From: Psettodes erumei | Taxonomy: Eukaryota; Chordata; Actinopteri; Pleuronectiformes; Psettodidae | NCBI GenBank assembly: GCA_016785225.1 | Contig: JAFBJZ010000875.1 | Coordinates: 62,001-126,000 of the forward strand | DNA length: 64,000 nt | Direction: 5' to 3' | In this document: in pieces, positions 23,825 through 36,663 of the stretch | How positions within the stretch are numbered: position 1 is the first letter of the stretch | How the letters are laid out: every line of letters starts with the position of its first letter | The notes under the pieces: model-generated | The model's input: only the letters and a program-made list of their open reading frames with translations | Told to the model about the DNA's origin: nothing | Database searches by the model: none | Made by a program: the position numbers and the translations under genes

Positions 23825-25550
23825 TTTACCTTCTCCTCTTCACTCAGAAGGTGACGTGAGTAAGAAGAAGTATCAGAGATATCAAACAGTAAAATCTTTA
23901 AAACATATTTAAGGTATTAACACGTTTTCTTTTTTACATGGAACTTTCTGGGAGATGGAACAATGCTAATCACTGCATTTGTTTCACCCCATGCACTGTT
24001 CTGAAGTCGTCTGCTCTGTGTAGGGACTGTAGTCTTATGGAGGTGGACTAAAAGCACATGAATTCTTGATTAAATTGGCCTTGAATGTCTTCAAGGAGCC
24101 AAATAAAAACTCCAGAGGTACTAAATGGAACTTCTTTTCAATGCTTGTTGTGCCACTGAAAGACAGCAAACTTGTTACTAGTGCAGGTCAAAATCTACAA
24201 TGTTCTCCACCAGTGTGGGACGTTAAGGGCCCTATTTGCTTTAAGGTGGAAACATGAAACTGCATACTTATAGTGCAAGCACACACACGTGACCCACAAC
24301 TTCCTGTAACTTTGGTGACCACCAATGGCGGTAGAAGCCAGGCACAGCTGGGAGCAACATGGCAGACAGGGCTGAATACATTAACAGAGGGAGGAATACA
24401 GAATTAACAGGTGGACTCTCATCCCATTTTAAAGGCAAACAGATGAAATGCACTGAAACTTAATCATACCATGACCACAACCTAAACTGCGTGTTCTTAT
24501 TACTGTTACCATGACAACAAAGGTTGCCAATGCCACTATGTGGCTAAGTTGTTTCACAGAGATCACATCACATCAGATATTAACAGGTTCCATTTGAAAC
24601 ATAACTATACATTAGAAATCTTAAAAGCTGAAAACATGGATACAGTAAAAAAAAAAAAAGGAATCAACTTGAAGTCAAATTCAAATTCGCCTGTCACTGT
24701 CACAGTTTTATAACTTCAGCGGCATGAAAATGTGGGAGAAATATGGAGGATTCACTCTTTGTTCTTTTAATGTCTGTGTGTATGTGTGCATTGTGTGAGC
24801 ATTTATTCCACTCTATTATCCCCCCCGTAAGTCCTTTCCTACTTTCTTAGTTTTGGACTTTCAGGGGTTGTCCCCACCCTTCCTGCAAACAGGCTGCCGG
24901 CTGGGTAAGAAGGCGGATTTCAAAGCAAGGCCACTAACATACCGGTGTTCACATCAAACACATGCTAACTAAATGCCCAAATCGTATTTATGCACACACA
25001 GGCCACCAACTCGCACACATACTCACTGACAACATAAGGAAACCAGTCTCTTAGATACACAAATACAAGCACTCATGCAGATGAAAATGTACCACATCAT
25101 AGACATAACCCTGTACCACATCACACAAATACACACATGCACATGGACAGCACCTCCCTTACTCTTCCTCTTGAAGAAATCATTCTCATCTGGGGCCTCT
25201 TTCTCATTCCATTGCCCATGTTTTCTTCTCTTCCTTTTCCTCGCCATCCTGCCTTCGTCCCTAAGAGAAAATAATCCATGTATACAGTATGTACATCTAC
25301 AAGGTTGGCGTTCCCAACCTAAATCACATTGATTATGATGGTTTAAGACACTTGACTGGACTCTTCTTTTCTTTGCAGACTTTGCTGTGACTCTAGTATT
25401 TACTGTTTTATTTGGTAGTTATCTCTGCATGTGTCTTCTCTTGTATTTACTTTGTCTTTGTGATTGCCTCTCCCTGATTGAGTTGTCCCTGCCTTCCTTG
25501 TGTATATGCCCATCCCTTTGTTTTTGTTGGTTTGTTGTGTAGGCGCTTGT
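23825..25550. other. Intergenic, no gene seen
   Basis: No coding domain. An A-run lies at 24648-24659 and dispersed CA dinucleotides at 24980-25140. Confidence 0.6.
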
Positions 25551-25559
25551 CTTTTCTCT

Positions 25560-26176
25560 GTTGTACTCCAAATGTTTTCTGAGTTCCTGCATTGCTGTGT
25601 GTTGGGGCAGCAGCATCAGAGCCAGCAACACCAACAGACTTCATAAAATCATCAAAAAAGCTGGCTCTGTACTTGGTCTTAGGCTGGATTCATTTGAGAT
25701 CGTGGTGGAGAGGCTCAGCACCCTCTCCATAGTACACAGTACACAGAGAGCAGAGTACCTTCTCACACAGGCTGTTCCAGCTCTGCTGTCGAAAGGACAG
25801 ATACAGGAAGTCCTTCCTGCCACATGGCATCACACTTTACAACAGCAACTAAAACTCTGGTCATATGCACCTTACGTGTTTTTCCTATGGACACTGTTAA
25901 CTGCACCATACCTGCTCACTGTACCTTATATTTATTTTGCACTACAGTCAATATCACTTATTGTACATTTTTTTACATTCATGGATATATTTTAGATTAA
26001 TGTATATATTTTTAGACTCATGTATATATTTCAGATTCATGTATATTGCTTTTACAGGCTGTCTCTTTTTTATCTCTTAGTGTTGTTACTATTATTATCT
26101 CTGTGTGTAATGCTGCTGCTATGCTAAAATTTCCCGACTTGGGATCAATAACGTATATCTATCTATCTATCTATTT
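25560..26176 (+). mobile_element. LINE 3' end, Rex1/CR1-like, 5'-truncated
   Basis: The frame from 25561 reads CFLSSCIAVCWGSSIRASNT, then NRLHKIIKKAGSVLGLRLDS. This matches the C-terminal region of fish Rex1/CR1-type reverse transcriptases (compare CWGGSIRKRDARRL in the copy at 58.9 kb). It runs on to QIQEVLPATWHHTL. A 3' UTR ends with TTCCCGACTTGGGATCAATA and an (ATCT)n tail at about 26155-26174, typical of this clade. Only the last roughly 100 codons remain. Confidence 0.75.
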
Positions 26177-27666
26177 TCTGTTTTCTTGAGTTTTACCTTT
26201 TCATTTCTACCCTCTACCCTTGGACTCTGATACCCTTTTGGTTCATAAATGATTGCCTTGCACATCCTCGCTTGCCTCTTGTTTGTATTTTGATCCAGTT
26301 ACCTTGTCAGGTGGGTTAATAGAGAAGCACATTCTCACTCACCACTAATACATTCAATAGTTGTTAATAAGTGAATAGACCAAAAACCTTCAATATTACT
26401 GTGTTTTTAACCACTGTAAATCACTGCATGTCTAACCTCAAATTATTACATTTTTTAAAGGCCATGGCACCTCAAACTCCCCTCAAAGCTTTAATAATTA
26501 AACTATACATTGCTGATGGGGAACACCATAGCCTACCTGGGGAGAAAGGTGACAAACACTTTGCTATTTGGTGACACATTTAAGTCTGAAATTTCAGCCA
26601 AACAGTTCACATTCTTTTTTTTCATATATTTACTGTAGTGTATACTACAGAGAAGCCTCCAAGGTTCCGGGGGGTGAAATGCCCTTATCTCTTTCATAGT
26701 AATGGTATCATTTAATACATGACTCCCTTCCTCACTCCACCTCCCTCCTTTGTCTTGTTACTGTTTCTGCTGGTTGCAGTATCATGCTGGGTCCTCGGAG
26801 GCACGTCTCAGAAACTTGATGTTTTAACGAATTTGATGGGTTCCATGAACTCATGCTCCGTAGTGCTTAATGTTCTCCCGCGTCTTGAGGTTTCCCCTGT
26901 TTCTCGTTGTGGTCGACCCTGAATAGCTGCGTTCATTTGCTCTCCTTTTTGGCTTTACAGTAAACCCAAATATGGTTGGGGTTTAGGGAATTCACTGTGT
27001 TGTCACTACCACTGAACAAGCAAACAGTAAGGAAAGACAATTAGCTAAGGCAGAAGTACTGTTGAAGCAGCACAAAACATCAAAAGGAGGGGGATAACAG
27101 GTAATAGGCACTGTCCACTTTGACATTATGACTGCAGATCACAGCCCTTTCCCTGGAAGCATTTAGTTAAAGTTGAATCTCAATTAATAATATCACCATT
27201 TAAATATGTAACTTTTTGTCATATTTTTGCATCCATCAACTGACTTTTACTTTTCAGTCACTTTTTGTTGGAGTTGTTTGGAGTGTTGTTTTGTCTTCAT
27301 TGCATAATTGTAGCCATAATTACTGATTAACCAGTGACTGGACTTTCCAGACAGATTCACTGCACTCAGGTGAGTGAAATGAATGAAGTGAATCTTCATT
27401 TCTCTCAGTGTGAGACTACTTGCACCACCTGTTAAATTCGGCTAGCCGCTTCATAGGTGGTGAATATTTATGTTATCACTTATTTTACATTATATATTGT
27501 TGATATATATTGCTGATATGAGGCAGATTACTGGGATCAAGGAGCAGATGTCAACTCTACACCATCAAACATCATACACAAACACAGAGATAGCCAGCCA
27601 AGAAGCCAAGAAGCCAAGAGCCAGCTCTCCCCCACAAGGAGATCTATGAATGCATGGGATTGTGGA

Positions 27667-27711
<45 letters not shown>

Positions 27712-29150
27712 AGGTGTGATACTAAGAACACTAAGACTTATTTTACATTATATATTGTTACATTATTGATTGTTGATATAATTGATATTACATAGAAGTA
27801 ATCTGTAATCTCATTTTGACATTAAAGAGGTTTTTTTAATAACTTCTTTTAACAAAAGCCAAATTATATTGACCATGATTCCATTTATAAAAGCAATAAA
27901 GGGAAAACATCCCAGGGGGTGAATACTTTTTATAGGGGGAAAGTAAAGAAGTATTTGTAACAAAACCTTTTTTATATCTTCAAAAGAGCAGAATATGTCA
28001 GTTGGTTGAGCAATGTTTCGAAAACTTTCCTGAGTTATGATAAACGGCTTCGAAATTCTAGAAACTAATGAAAGGAATGAAGCTGCAGTGGAACAAGACA
28101 GAGTCTGTTCAAGGTCTGTCTGCCGTTATGTTTGTTTTGTTTTGTCATAACAAAGCCTTTTGATCCTTACAATGTTTTGCCAAACCCACATATTCCTATT
28201 AGTTCATCTCATATGTACTTTTTGCAACTCACTAAAAAGAGGGCTACAGATCTACTTTAACCAAGTGTTAATACTGACGATCATTCTTCGAGCTTCAAAT
28301 GGTCTCAGGATCTTGAAAGAGCTTCCTCCTGAACACAAAGTATTTCAGATCTTACCCATCCCTAGAGACCCTCAAAAACCAGTTCACTGGTGCTTCAGTT
28401 TGGCAGCACAGAGCCAACGAAGTCAGCGAAATTAATGTGTACATCATCCATTGCTCTGCAAAGAAGTAAAGAAAAATTGACAACCAAAAGGAGGACAAAC
28501 TCAAAAAAACCCAAACAAAATCAAATTCTATTCTTCATTCCTTGGCTTCCAAGGCAGACATATCGCTATTAGATATCAAAGCACCTAAAGCCTGAATCAT
28601 GCTTGGGTATGCAGCCTCGTATTTGCGTTGCTATACAGAGCTAGGGTGTCTGGGTAAGTGTATGTTGCTGAGGGGCCAGTGTTCACACTTCCAGAACCTC
28701 AGTAACATGTTCTGCTTCCAGCATGGCAAACTAACTGTGATTGGTTGAGCAGCAAAGTACACCTAGCAGCAAACTGTACACTGCATACAGTGACTGTGTC
28801 TGTCTATGGTGGCAATAAATGTGACTTTTAACAGAATTATATTTTGTAAAACTTAACTGCATGTCGTATTCACCATGCTAGGCTACCAGGCTTCATTTCT
28901 GTTGAATTCCTCGATTCACTTATCATTTCACTGTTTTGTAGTACATGTGGAAGCTTTCAGAACATGTGTAATACAGCAACCAAAGTCCTGATGCTTATTT
29001 CCATTAGCATCCACTAACCATACATTTTAAGTATGCTGCACAAACAGGAAGTGACCAAGTCTCTGGCAAATCACAAACAAGCTGTGGCTGAGGCTCAAGA
29101 GGTAGAGCTTGTCATCCACCAGTCAGAATGTTGGTGTTTTGGTTCCTGGC
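26177..29150. other. Intergenic with (GT)n microsatellite, no gene seen
   Basis: The main feature is (GT)21 at about 27669-27710. The remainder is AT-rich with no recognised coding domain or transposon end. Confidence 0.6.
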
Positions 29151-29154
29151 TTCT

Positions 29155-29305
29155 ACACGTTGAAGTGTCCTTGGACACTGAACCCCCAAGTTCAGTTCTG
29201 TTTTTTTCTTAACATGTTGGAGCACTGTATGAATGTGTGGGTGAATAGGTGAATGCAGCTTGTTGTGTAAAAGTGCTTTGAGTGACGGATAAGACGAGAA
29301 AGAGT
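29155..29305 (+). repeat. Dispersed fish repeat fragment (SINE- or MITE-like)
   Basis: The string GAAGTGTCCTTGGACACTGA, then ACCCCCAAGTT, then GAATGTGTGGGTGAATAGGTG and AAAAGTGCTTTGAGTGACGG is a signature I recognise from a very common short interspersed repeat of teleosts. Boundaries are approximate and the class is not certain. Confidence 0.5.
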
Positions 29306-32300
29306 GTAATATGAAATGTCATTGTGTTTTCTAATAATATTGTTTTATCTTCTGAAATGTTTTGATTTAGAAATTGTTGTATTGTTTTCTGAACTGGTGT
29401 TATATTTAGATCTTCAGGGCCACCATAAATTCCAGGGTTACAAAATCCTCACCCAGAACTTTATAAACTGCTGTGCAGTATTTTACAAATCTGTCACTCA
29501 AACTGGACTTTCTATTATATAGGAGATTATGTTATTGATATCCAAAGCTACTCCCCCACACAGCCTTTTGAGTTGTTTTAATGCAGGGCTGATTTTTTTG
29601 TCTTTCTCTGCATGTTTCTAATGCCATGAGAGTTTGGTTGGAGCAAAGTTCAGGGAGACAACACGAAGGAAGCTAAAGAAAGACTCCTCAGTTCACAGAG
29701 TTAACAAAGCATTTACATTGCAAAACTTCTGCTCATCACGATCAAACTATGCATGCATAAATGAACAGGTGAATGCACAGCAGTAATTTCCTTATCAGTA
29801 ACAAAGTGAAATAGCAGTTTCTATTACAACTCATTATATAAAACACATGAATCAAGTTTTAACTCTGAACCTATGCCACAGATACTATACCTAGGGTGGA
29901 ATATCACTTAAACCCTTGGATCAATAATAAATCCAGCGTTAGACTCACGCAGCAAGCGTGGTTCTTTTTGTCTGTTCAACAACAAATCCCATGGATTCCT
30001 ATTAGATGTGGAAAGTTTGGACATGACTGAAGGATGGGTATATTTAGCTTTTTCATTGTTGTTTTTTTTATCCTGCCTACATAATGGACTGCATTACCCT
30101 TCAAATCTATGCACCATCACTGTTTTGAATAGTGTGATGTTTTGATCTATCATCAATTCAGTTTGAACATTATTAGTTTGTGTGTGTGTGAGGTAAAAGC
30201 AGGAGGATTGGAAATATTTCTTTTGAAAACTGAAGGACAACCCCCAACCTCCTGGTGTCCCATAACCAAATTGGACCACTCCACATCACTTAATAGCCCC
30301 TCCTCCTATCCCATCCCCATATCTCTCTCTTCTCCCTTTGAGGGAATTCAAAATAATGAGATTCTTCATACTTACTCTCTCACTTCTGACTGAAGCTGAC
30401 CCCAAGTATAGGTCTGTTCGGATCGCAGAAATTAGAGACTAGTCACTGGTAGCTCAAGTGTTACAGGAACATCCTCATAATCAGCAGATCTTGGGTACAC
30501 TGTCCCCATTACAGTGCAAGAACCACTGGACCAATAGGAGTGATATACTAATATTGTGACTGTATCAGTTGCAACGTTTTCTGAGTACGCCCGCAGTGAA
30601 ATGTGAATTATACATTGTTAGTAACGATGTGTGATAGCAAAAGACTGTTGCTTTTTGTCATCACCTCTCATGTGACATGATCACCATATATTTCAGTCCT
30701 GTAAAAGACCCCGTAAATCAGCTTTAGAGGGCCCTTCTTCTGGTTGGCACATGCACAAAAGGTGTCGGTCGAACGGGCCTTATGTACAGTAATTGTATCA
30801 TGCAACACCTTACCAAATGACATCACATGAAGGCCTTGGAACACCAGGTATGTACTTTTCATCTGAAGTTGTTACATTTAAAATAAATATGACCACACTT
30901 TGTGCCAATCCCATTTACACACAAACTCTAAGACTTTTCTGCATTTTTTGCATCCATTAAAAGCCTTTGGACAGTAACTGGACCACACAGAACTGACAGA
31001 CTTTATCTCTGAGAAACACACACAAGACATAAAATGTAAATGTGGAAAAAATGGTCAGATTCAGAGAATTCAAAAATTAAATTATAACAGCATGGACCTG
31101 GGGATGGAAATGGTCGCATTTTGAACTTGAGGCAAATTAAACTATGAATTTGCCTTGTTTTGTGTAATGTTAGTTGAAGAAGTAAAGAAAATGTGACATA
31201 CCCTGTGGGACATATACATCTGCAACAAGAGAGAGGAATAGGGCAGAGGAGGACAGTGCAATTTAATAGCTATGTAGTATAATTTCATAAGTCATATAGC
31301 TGATAGTCAACAGGTCCAGACAGTAATATTTAGGTGGATAATGATCAGGAGGAGGATGATGAAAGAGAGGACACAGACAGAGAAGGAGACAGAGAGGGAG
31401 GACCACTTCAGGTAGCCATGGAGATGTGGGCAAGACATGTGTTGGGAGTGGCGACAGCCCAGGGAGGTCTGTCTGGTGAAGAGAAGAAAGGGAAGGAACG
31501 AGAGCGATGTGGTGTCCAGCTTTCTCTCCAGCTTGGCCCCCCCAGGCCCTTCTATTAGTGGCTTTATCAGGATGCAGTCTCCCATTCTATGTGACTTTAA
31601 AAAGTCTGAGTGTGAAAAAATTTCCAGGAAAATTTTCATGATTTTGATGTGCTCTGAATTGACTTCAGACAGGCTACATGGAGAAAAGAGCCCACAGGCA
31701 CAGGACATGTGTTTTGAATCAGTCCGGGAGAGTGGCCACGGTTTGATTAGTCTCAAATTTCTCTCTCTCTCTTTCTTTCTGTGTTGCTCTCCGTCTTTCT
31801 CGCTACATCTCCCATCTTTACTTCATCCAAGAGAGAGCATTTTCAGCTAGAGACTTGGAACGAGACCTCACATTAAACACACATACACAACAGAGAGAGA
31901 GCAAGAGTGAGGTATACACATTCATGTTTTTTTATGCCACATTCAGTAGAAAACTTTTTTAAGCCCAGAGATCCCCACATGCACCAGACATGAAGACTTG
32001 CAGAAAAATAATAGAAGCAAAAGCCGTATGGAGAAAGGAAAGAGTGAAAAATGGAAAATGAGGGAGGGAGGGAGGACTGCAAAGGGAACAGCTCTGGCTC
32101 CACTGATGCTCTCAAATTGCAGCCTCTCTCTGTTTAAAAGAAAAAAACCCACTGTGCCACAGAGTTTGGAGACTCCAGCCAGTCAAATATTGGTTCTGGA
32201 GTGATGTAAGGGGATGTAAGGGACATGCCATTTGAGACAATCAGTCAATGCTCAGCTCTGGAGACCCAGTCTGACACACTTACAGTGGCAGTGTATCTTC

Positions 32301-34106
32301 AGTCAGAGAAATATGGCGCCATCTCCCACTGGCACTTGTCGATAAGAAGAACGATAGAAAGAAAATCCCAATATTGAGAAAAACTGTTTCCTATTGCTCT
32401 CCTTTGACAAGTGTAACATCTTTTTCATATTATTGTGAAAATGTTATACATGTTTTCTATGGTCATTTGAAGATGAAATTGGTAATTTCAATTATTGACC
32501 TTTGAATTTTTTCATTATGTGCTGACAGATACACTATAACTAAAACAAAGACAACTATCACACAATCCCTGAGACTCAGAGTCCCCAAAAATTAGTTTCA
32601 CTGAATAGGTTGTGATCATCTGATTGATTTGCACCATATCTGAAAAATTTATAAAATTAAAAAACATCTTAAGGAGGGTAGGTCCTGCATTGTTAGTCAT
32701 GAATAATAGACCTCTTTTGAAATGTAGTTTTATAAGCATGACTTAAGAATATGAGCATCATATTCAGTTGTTGTGAATCAAAGTAGCCCTTAGAAACTTT
32801 GGCGTCTGGTGGTGCATTTCTAGCACAGAAGCCCTAGTTGGTTTCAGCATCCCTGGGTGAATAATGAAGCTGCTGTGGGAGCTGTTTTATGCAGCCTGAT
32901 GTGTGCCCTGTATTCTATGGGTACTTGGAGCTGACAGAAAAGCAGTGAGTCTTGTCAAGTTTTATTTATATAGGCCAATATTACTAAAAATTGTTACTTC
33001 CTTTTTTGATCCACAAAGTCTCCCAGAAAGTCAGAGGATCATCTAATGTCACCAGGATTAATCCTCTGGTCACATTTGAACAACATCGAACATTTCATGA
33101 CATTTCCTGTGCAGGAACTGACTTACATTCAGAGCTGCTTTCTAGGTGAATGTCTGCAAGATACTTCTGCTTTTCTCTTATCCACCCTACCATTACTCTC
33201 CAAAACAGCCCAGTTATCTTCATTTATGTCCAAGTCCTGCCAGTGTGTGCGTGGATGGATTTCTGAAAGCACACACACACACATGGTATGACATAGTTGG
33301 CCATAGTTGGAGTTGAAACACAAACAGGGCATTGTCTCATGGAGTGTCAATGAAACATTAGAATTTAGACTTGACTTGAAGCCGACCCCCCACCCCCCAC
33401 CCCCCCGAAAAAAAGCTTACTAACACTGTGGCCAAGCAGCTTCTTGGCTGGTTACACTGAGGACACAAAGAAAAAATGGAAGGGGAAAAAGGAGAGGAGA
33501 AAGGGAGTATATAAAATCCAAATGATAATACATTTAACATCCTTAACACCAGATAGTATTTCTTGCAGCAGTACTCACCAGACCACTGTGATCAGTGTAT
33601 CATATTTGGTCTCTACCAACTCCTGAGGAAAAAGAAAATCTCTGGCTCTTTAGTTGTGAGAAACTCCCCTCTGTTCTGCAGCTAGCTGCTAAACTTGTCT
33701 GCCCACTGTTTGGAGGTGAACAGGTGGCATTTAATAGGTTTATCAGAGTGTTTATGCAGGAAACTGCTTCTGCTGGAGTCAAGGTTGATGATGAAAGTGA
33801 AAAAACACAGGAAAGTTATAGGTTTAAAAATAAGCTGAAAGACACAAAAGTGAGGATGAACTGTTGGTGGAACTGAGGATGATAATTGAGTTTTCATCAC
33901 TCCAAGCAGCACCTTTCACATTATATTTACTTAATTATTTCACTAACATGTAATAAGGAACTACTGATTTGTGCAGATAGAATGGGTTCTTTTATGACTG
34001 CCTTTTATTGGTTATTTTTATAATTCCTGCTTTATTTTTTAAGCTTTGACCTTCACTCATTTTTACTATTGATTAGATCTGGTCTTAAATGCTTCTTTTA
34101 CTCACC
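29306..34106. other. Intergenic, no gene seen
   Basis: No domain-bearing frame. The overlapping plus and minus frames at 31307-31850 are purine/pyrimidine biased and lack recognisable motifs. Sequence near 32955-32985 (GTTTTATTTATATAGGCC) resembles the tail of common fish short repeats. Confidence 0.55.
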
Positions 34107-34126
34107 ATATATATATATATATAAAT

Positions 34127-35109
34127 CTCCCTCTCGCCCACCTGGGCGGTGTTTTTCCTTCAGACTCGGGTCCTCTACCAGAGGCCTGGGAGTCTGAGAG
34201 TTCTGCGCAGGATCTTAGCTGTTCCTAGCATTGCGCTCTTTTGGACAGAGATCTCCGATGTTGTTCCTGGTATCTGTTGGAGCCATCCTTCCAGCTTGGG
34301 GGTCACCGCCCCTAGTGCCCCGATCACTATTGGTACCACTGTCGCCTTCACACCCCACATTTTCTCTATCTCCTCTTTCAGCCCTTGGTATTTCTCGAGC
34401 TTCTCGTGTTCTTTCTTTCTGATGTTGCTATCGCTGGGGATTGCTACATCTATCACTACCACTGTCTTCCGATGTTTATCCACCACCGCTATGTCAGGCT
34501 GATTGGCCATCACCATCTTGTCAGTCTGGATCTGGAAGTCCCACAGGATCTTGGCCTGTTTGTTCTCTGTTACCTTTGGGGGTGTCTCCCATCTGGACCC
34601 TGGGACCTCCAGTCCATACTCTATACAGATGTTCCTGTATACTATACCCACTACCTGGTTATGCCGCTCCATGTATGCCTTGCCTGCCAGCATCTTACAC
34701 CCTGCTGTGATGTGTTGGACTGTCTCAGGGCCTTTTCTGCACAGCCTGCACCTGGGATCTTGTTTGGTATGGTAGATCCCGGCCTCTATTGCTCTGGTGT
34801 TTAGGGCCTGTTCCTGTGCTGCCATGATTAGTGCCTCTGTGCTGTCTTTCAGTCCAGCCTTTTCCAGCCACTGGTATGTTTTGTCCATATCAGCCACTTC
34901 TTCAATTTGTCGGTGGTACATGCCATGCAAGGGCTTGTCCTTCCATGATGGGCCCAGTGGTTCCTCATCCCTTTTGGGCTCTTGTTGCCTGAGGCATTCA
35001 CTTAGGAGTTGGTCCTTGGGGGCCATTTTCTCGGTGTATTCCTGGAGGTTCGCTGTTTCCTCCTGGACAGTAGTTCTGACACTTACTAGTCCTCGGCCCC
35101 CTCCTTTCG

Positions 35110-35114
<5 letters not shown>
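34127..35114 (-). pseudogene. R2/R4 (Rex6/Dong-like) LINE, C-terminal part with zinc finger and REL endonuclease
   Basis: A minus-strand frame (stop near 34175) encodes the region after the reverse transcriptase of a restriction-enzyme-like-endonuclease LINE. A CX2CX8HX4C finger (CRLCRKGPETVQHITAGC, near 34710-34765) is followed by the nuclease core PDIAVVDKHRKTVVVIDVAI (near 34440-34505), which fits PD...D of the PD-(D/E)XK fold, then KKEHEKLEKYQGLKEEIEKM and the end LRRTLRLPGLW. This nuclease nicks target DNA in target-primed reverse transcription. The frame is open, but the reverse transcriptase is absent upstream in this orientation. The 5' edge is the (TA)n tract at 35115, whose translation gives the meaningless YIYIY at the frame start. 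Confidence 0.85.

Positions 35115-35142
<28 letters not shown>
35115..35142. repeat. (TA)n tract at the junction of two opposed LINE blocks
   Basis: About 14 TA units exactly between the minus-strand C-terminal block (left) and the plus-strand reverse-transcriptase block (right). Confidence 0.9.
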
Positions 35143-35722
35143 AGAACAGCAGGGGGGACAGAGCATACCAAGGAGATGCTCTGTCCACCCTGCTGTTCTG
35201 CATAGGCCTAAACCCCCTCAGCCAGATCATCTCAAAGAGTGGCTATGGGTACCAGTTCCGAAGTGGAACAACCATCAGCCACCTCCTCTACATGGATGAC
35301 ATCAAGCTGTATGCGAAGAATGAGCGTGACATTGATTCCCTGATTCACCTCACTCGGATCTACAGCAAAGACATTGGGATGTCATTCGGACTAGATAAAT
35401 GTGGGCGGATGATTTCTAGAAGAGGAAAGGTGATCACAACGAGGGGGTTGACCTACCTGAAGGGACCATTGCAGATGTGCAGGACAAATACCTCAAAGAG
35501 GAGAAAATGTGGGGTGTGAAGGCAACAGTGGTACCAATAGTGATCAGGGCACTAGGGGCGGTGACCCCCAAGCTGGAAGGATGGCTCCAACAGATACCAG
35601 GAACAACATCAGAGATCCAGCTAAGATCCTGCGCAGAACCCTCAGACTCCCAGGCCTCTGGTAGAGGACCCGAGTCTGAAGGAGACACTGCCCAGGTGGG
35701 CGAGAGGGAGATTTTTTAAAAA
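35143..35722 (+). pseudogene. Same LINE family, plus strand: RT palm fragment fused to C-terminal tail
   Basis: The plus strand reads GDRAYQGDALSTLLFCIGLN, then the catalytic box YMDDIKLYAKNERDIDSLIH and the flanking GMSFGLDKCGRMI, the palm and thumb of an R2/R4-type reverse transcriptase. After DKYLKEE the sequence jumps straight to KMWGVKATVVPIVIRALGAV and the C-terminal tail, so the zinc finger and nuclease core are deleted. The 3' end (about 35655-35718) is an inverted copy of 34127-34190 at the other end of the locus. Confidence 0.82.
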
Positions 35723-35753
35723 ATATATATATAAAAAAATAAAATAAAAATCT

Positions 35754-36410
35754 CTTTCAAACTATTCATCTTGTGGCCAAGCATCTCTAGGATTACTGTT
35801 GCCGCTGAATACATCAGCTGATTGGTCTCAGTGATGGTGGTGGTAGGGACAGTTAGAGGTGCTGTGTTTACATCATCCAGTAGAGACTGGTCTGGTACAT
35901 TGTTGTTTAGCCTTGGCAAGGAGGAGGTAGTTGAGTTCCTCCAGGACTTCATGATTCTCTCTCTCTCAGGTCAGCTGCCCTTGCATTCAGTTCATCTTGC
36001 TTTGGGGCTTGGTAACCAATCTTGATATTTGGGGGTGATGATGAAACCACCCCCAAGCTGAACTGGTGTCCTGGCTCCCCCTTGCTGTAGCATATTTTTT
36101 GTACCATGGATGAGGTACAACACTGTAACCTCCTCAAACTCTAGTTCCGATAGCAACTTCCTCTTGCAGATGTTCAAGCACTGAGCTAAGAGCTGTTTCT
36201 TAGTCAGTGAGGATGTGGGGTTTCAAAGCAACCATTTCTCCCACATCCTCTGCATGTAACACTCCATCAGTATCATGCTCTCTGTCCATGTCTTGTTCCA
36301 GTAGCCAACTTACCATCAGGATGTCCTGGTTCTTGTTGTCCCTGGCATCATCCGGTATGACTCTATTATTTATCGTAACGCTCATTTTGAAGTGTGTTGG
36401 CATGTATCAC
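35754..36410 (-). pseudogene. Probable upstream coding region of the same LINE
   Basis: Minus-strand frames read LLDDVNTAPLTVPTTTITET, then NQLMYSAATVILEMLGHKMN (35760-35900). Further upstream is SVTINNRVIPDDARDNKNQD (near 36340-36390). I associate these with the region N-terminal to the reverse transcriptase in this LINE family, from memory. Frames are broken by stops and shifts. It points the same way as the block at 34127-35114, which places the plus-strand block in the middle as an inverted insert. Confidence 0.5.
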
Positions 36411-36429
36411 AAAGTGCCTTGCCTTAGGG

Positions 36430-36500
36430 TCCACCTGGGCCCACCTGGGATTCAAACCGACAACCTTCTGTGTAAACCACTGAGCTGAGAGTTCATGGAT
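36430..36500 (-). repeat. tRNA-like B-box sequence, possible SINE fragment
   Basis: GGGATTCAAACCGACAACCT followed by AACCACTGAGCTGAGAG on the plus strand is the complement of a B-box-like GGTTTGAATCCC with surroundings resembling the tRNA-derived head of fish SINEs. It does not fold into a full tRNA that I can see. Confidence 0.35.
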
Positions 36501-36617
36501 GATTGAAACCCGCTACCACTCGGCTCCCCAGAGCTCCTCAGAGCATATTTAAAAAGAGAACAAGACCCTTTCCCCCCTTTTTTGTATTTGTATGTAAAAA
36601 TATTATATTGGTATATG

Positions 36618-36622
<5 letters not shown>

Positions 36623-36660
<38 letters not shown>
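36623..36660. repeat. (CA)n microsatellite
   Basis: About 19 CA units, flanked on both sides by ATATGT/TATGTATA alternating sequence. Confidence 0.95.

Positions 36661-36663
<3 letters not shown>

Noticed and set aside
31307..31850. Overlapping plus and minus frames of 137-149 codons
   Set aside because: Purine/pyrimidine-biased sequence keeps both strands open. No domain, and neither frame has flanking splice sites that I trust.
34231..34804. Plus-strand frames over the REL-endonuclease LINE block
   Set aside because: They are antisense to a recognised minus-strand reading frame with a zinc finger and nuclease motif.
36430..36500. A tRNA gene on the minus strand
   Set aside because: Only a B-box-like string is present, with no acceptor stem or anticodon arm that I could fold.
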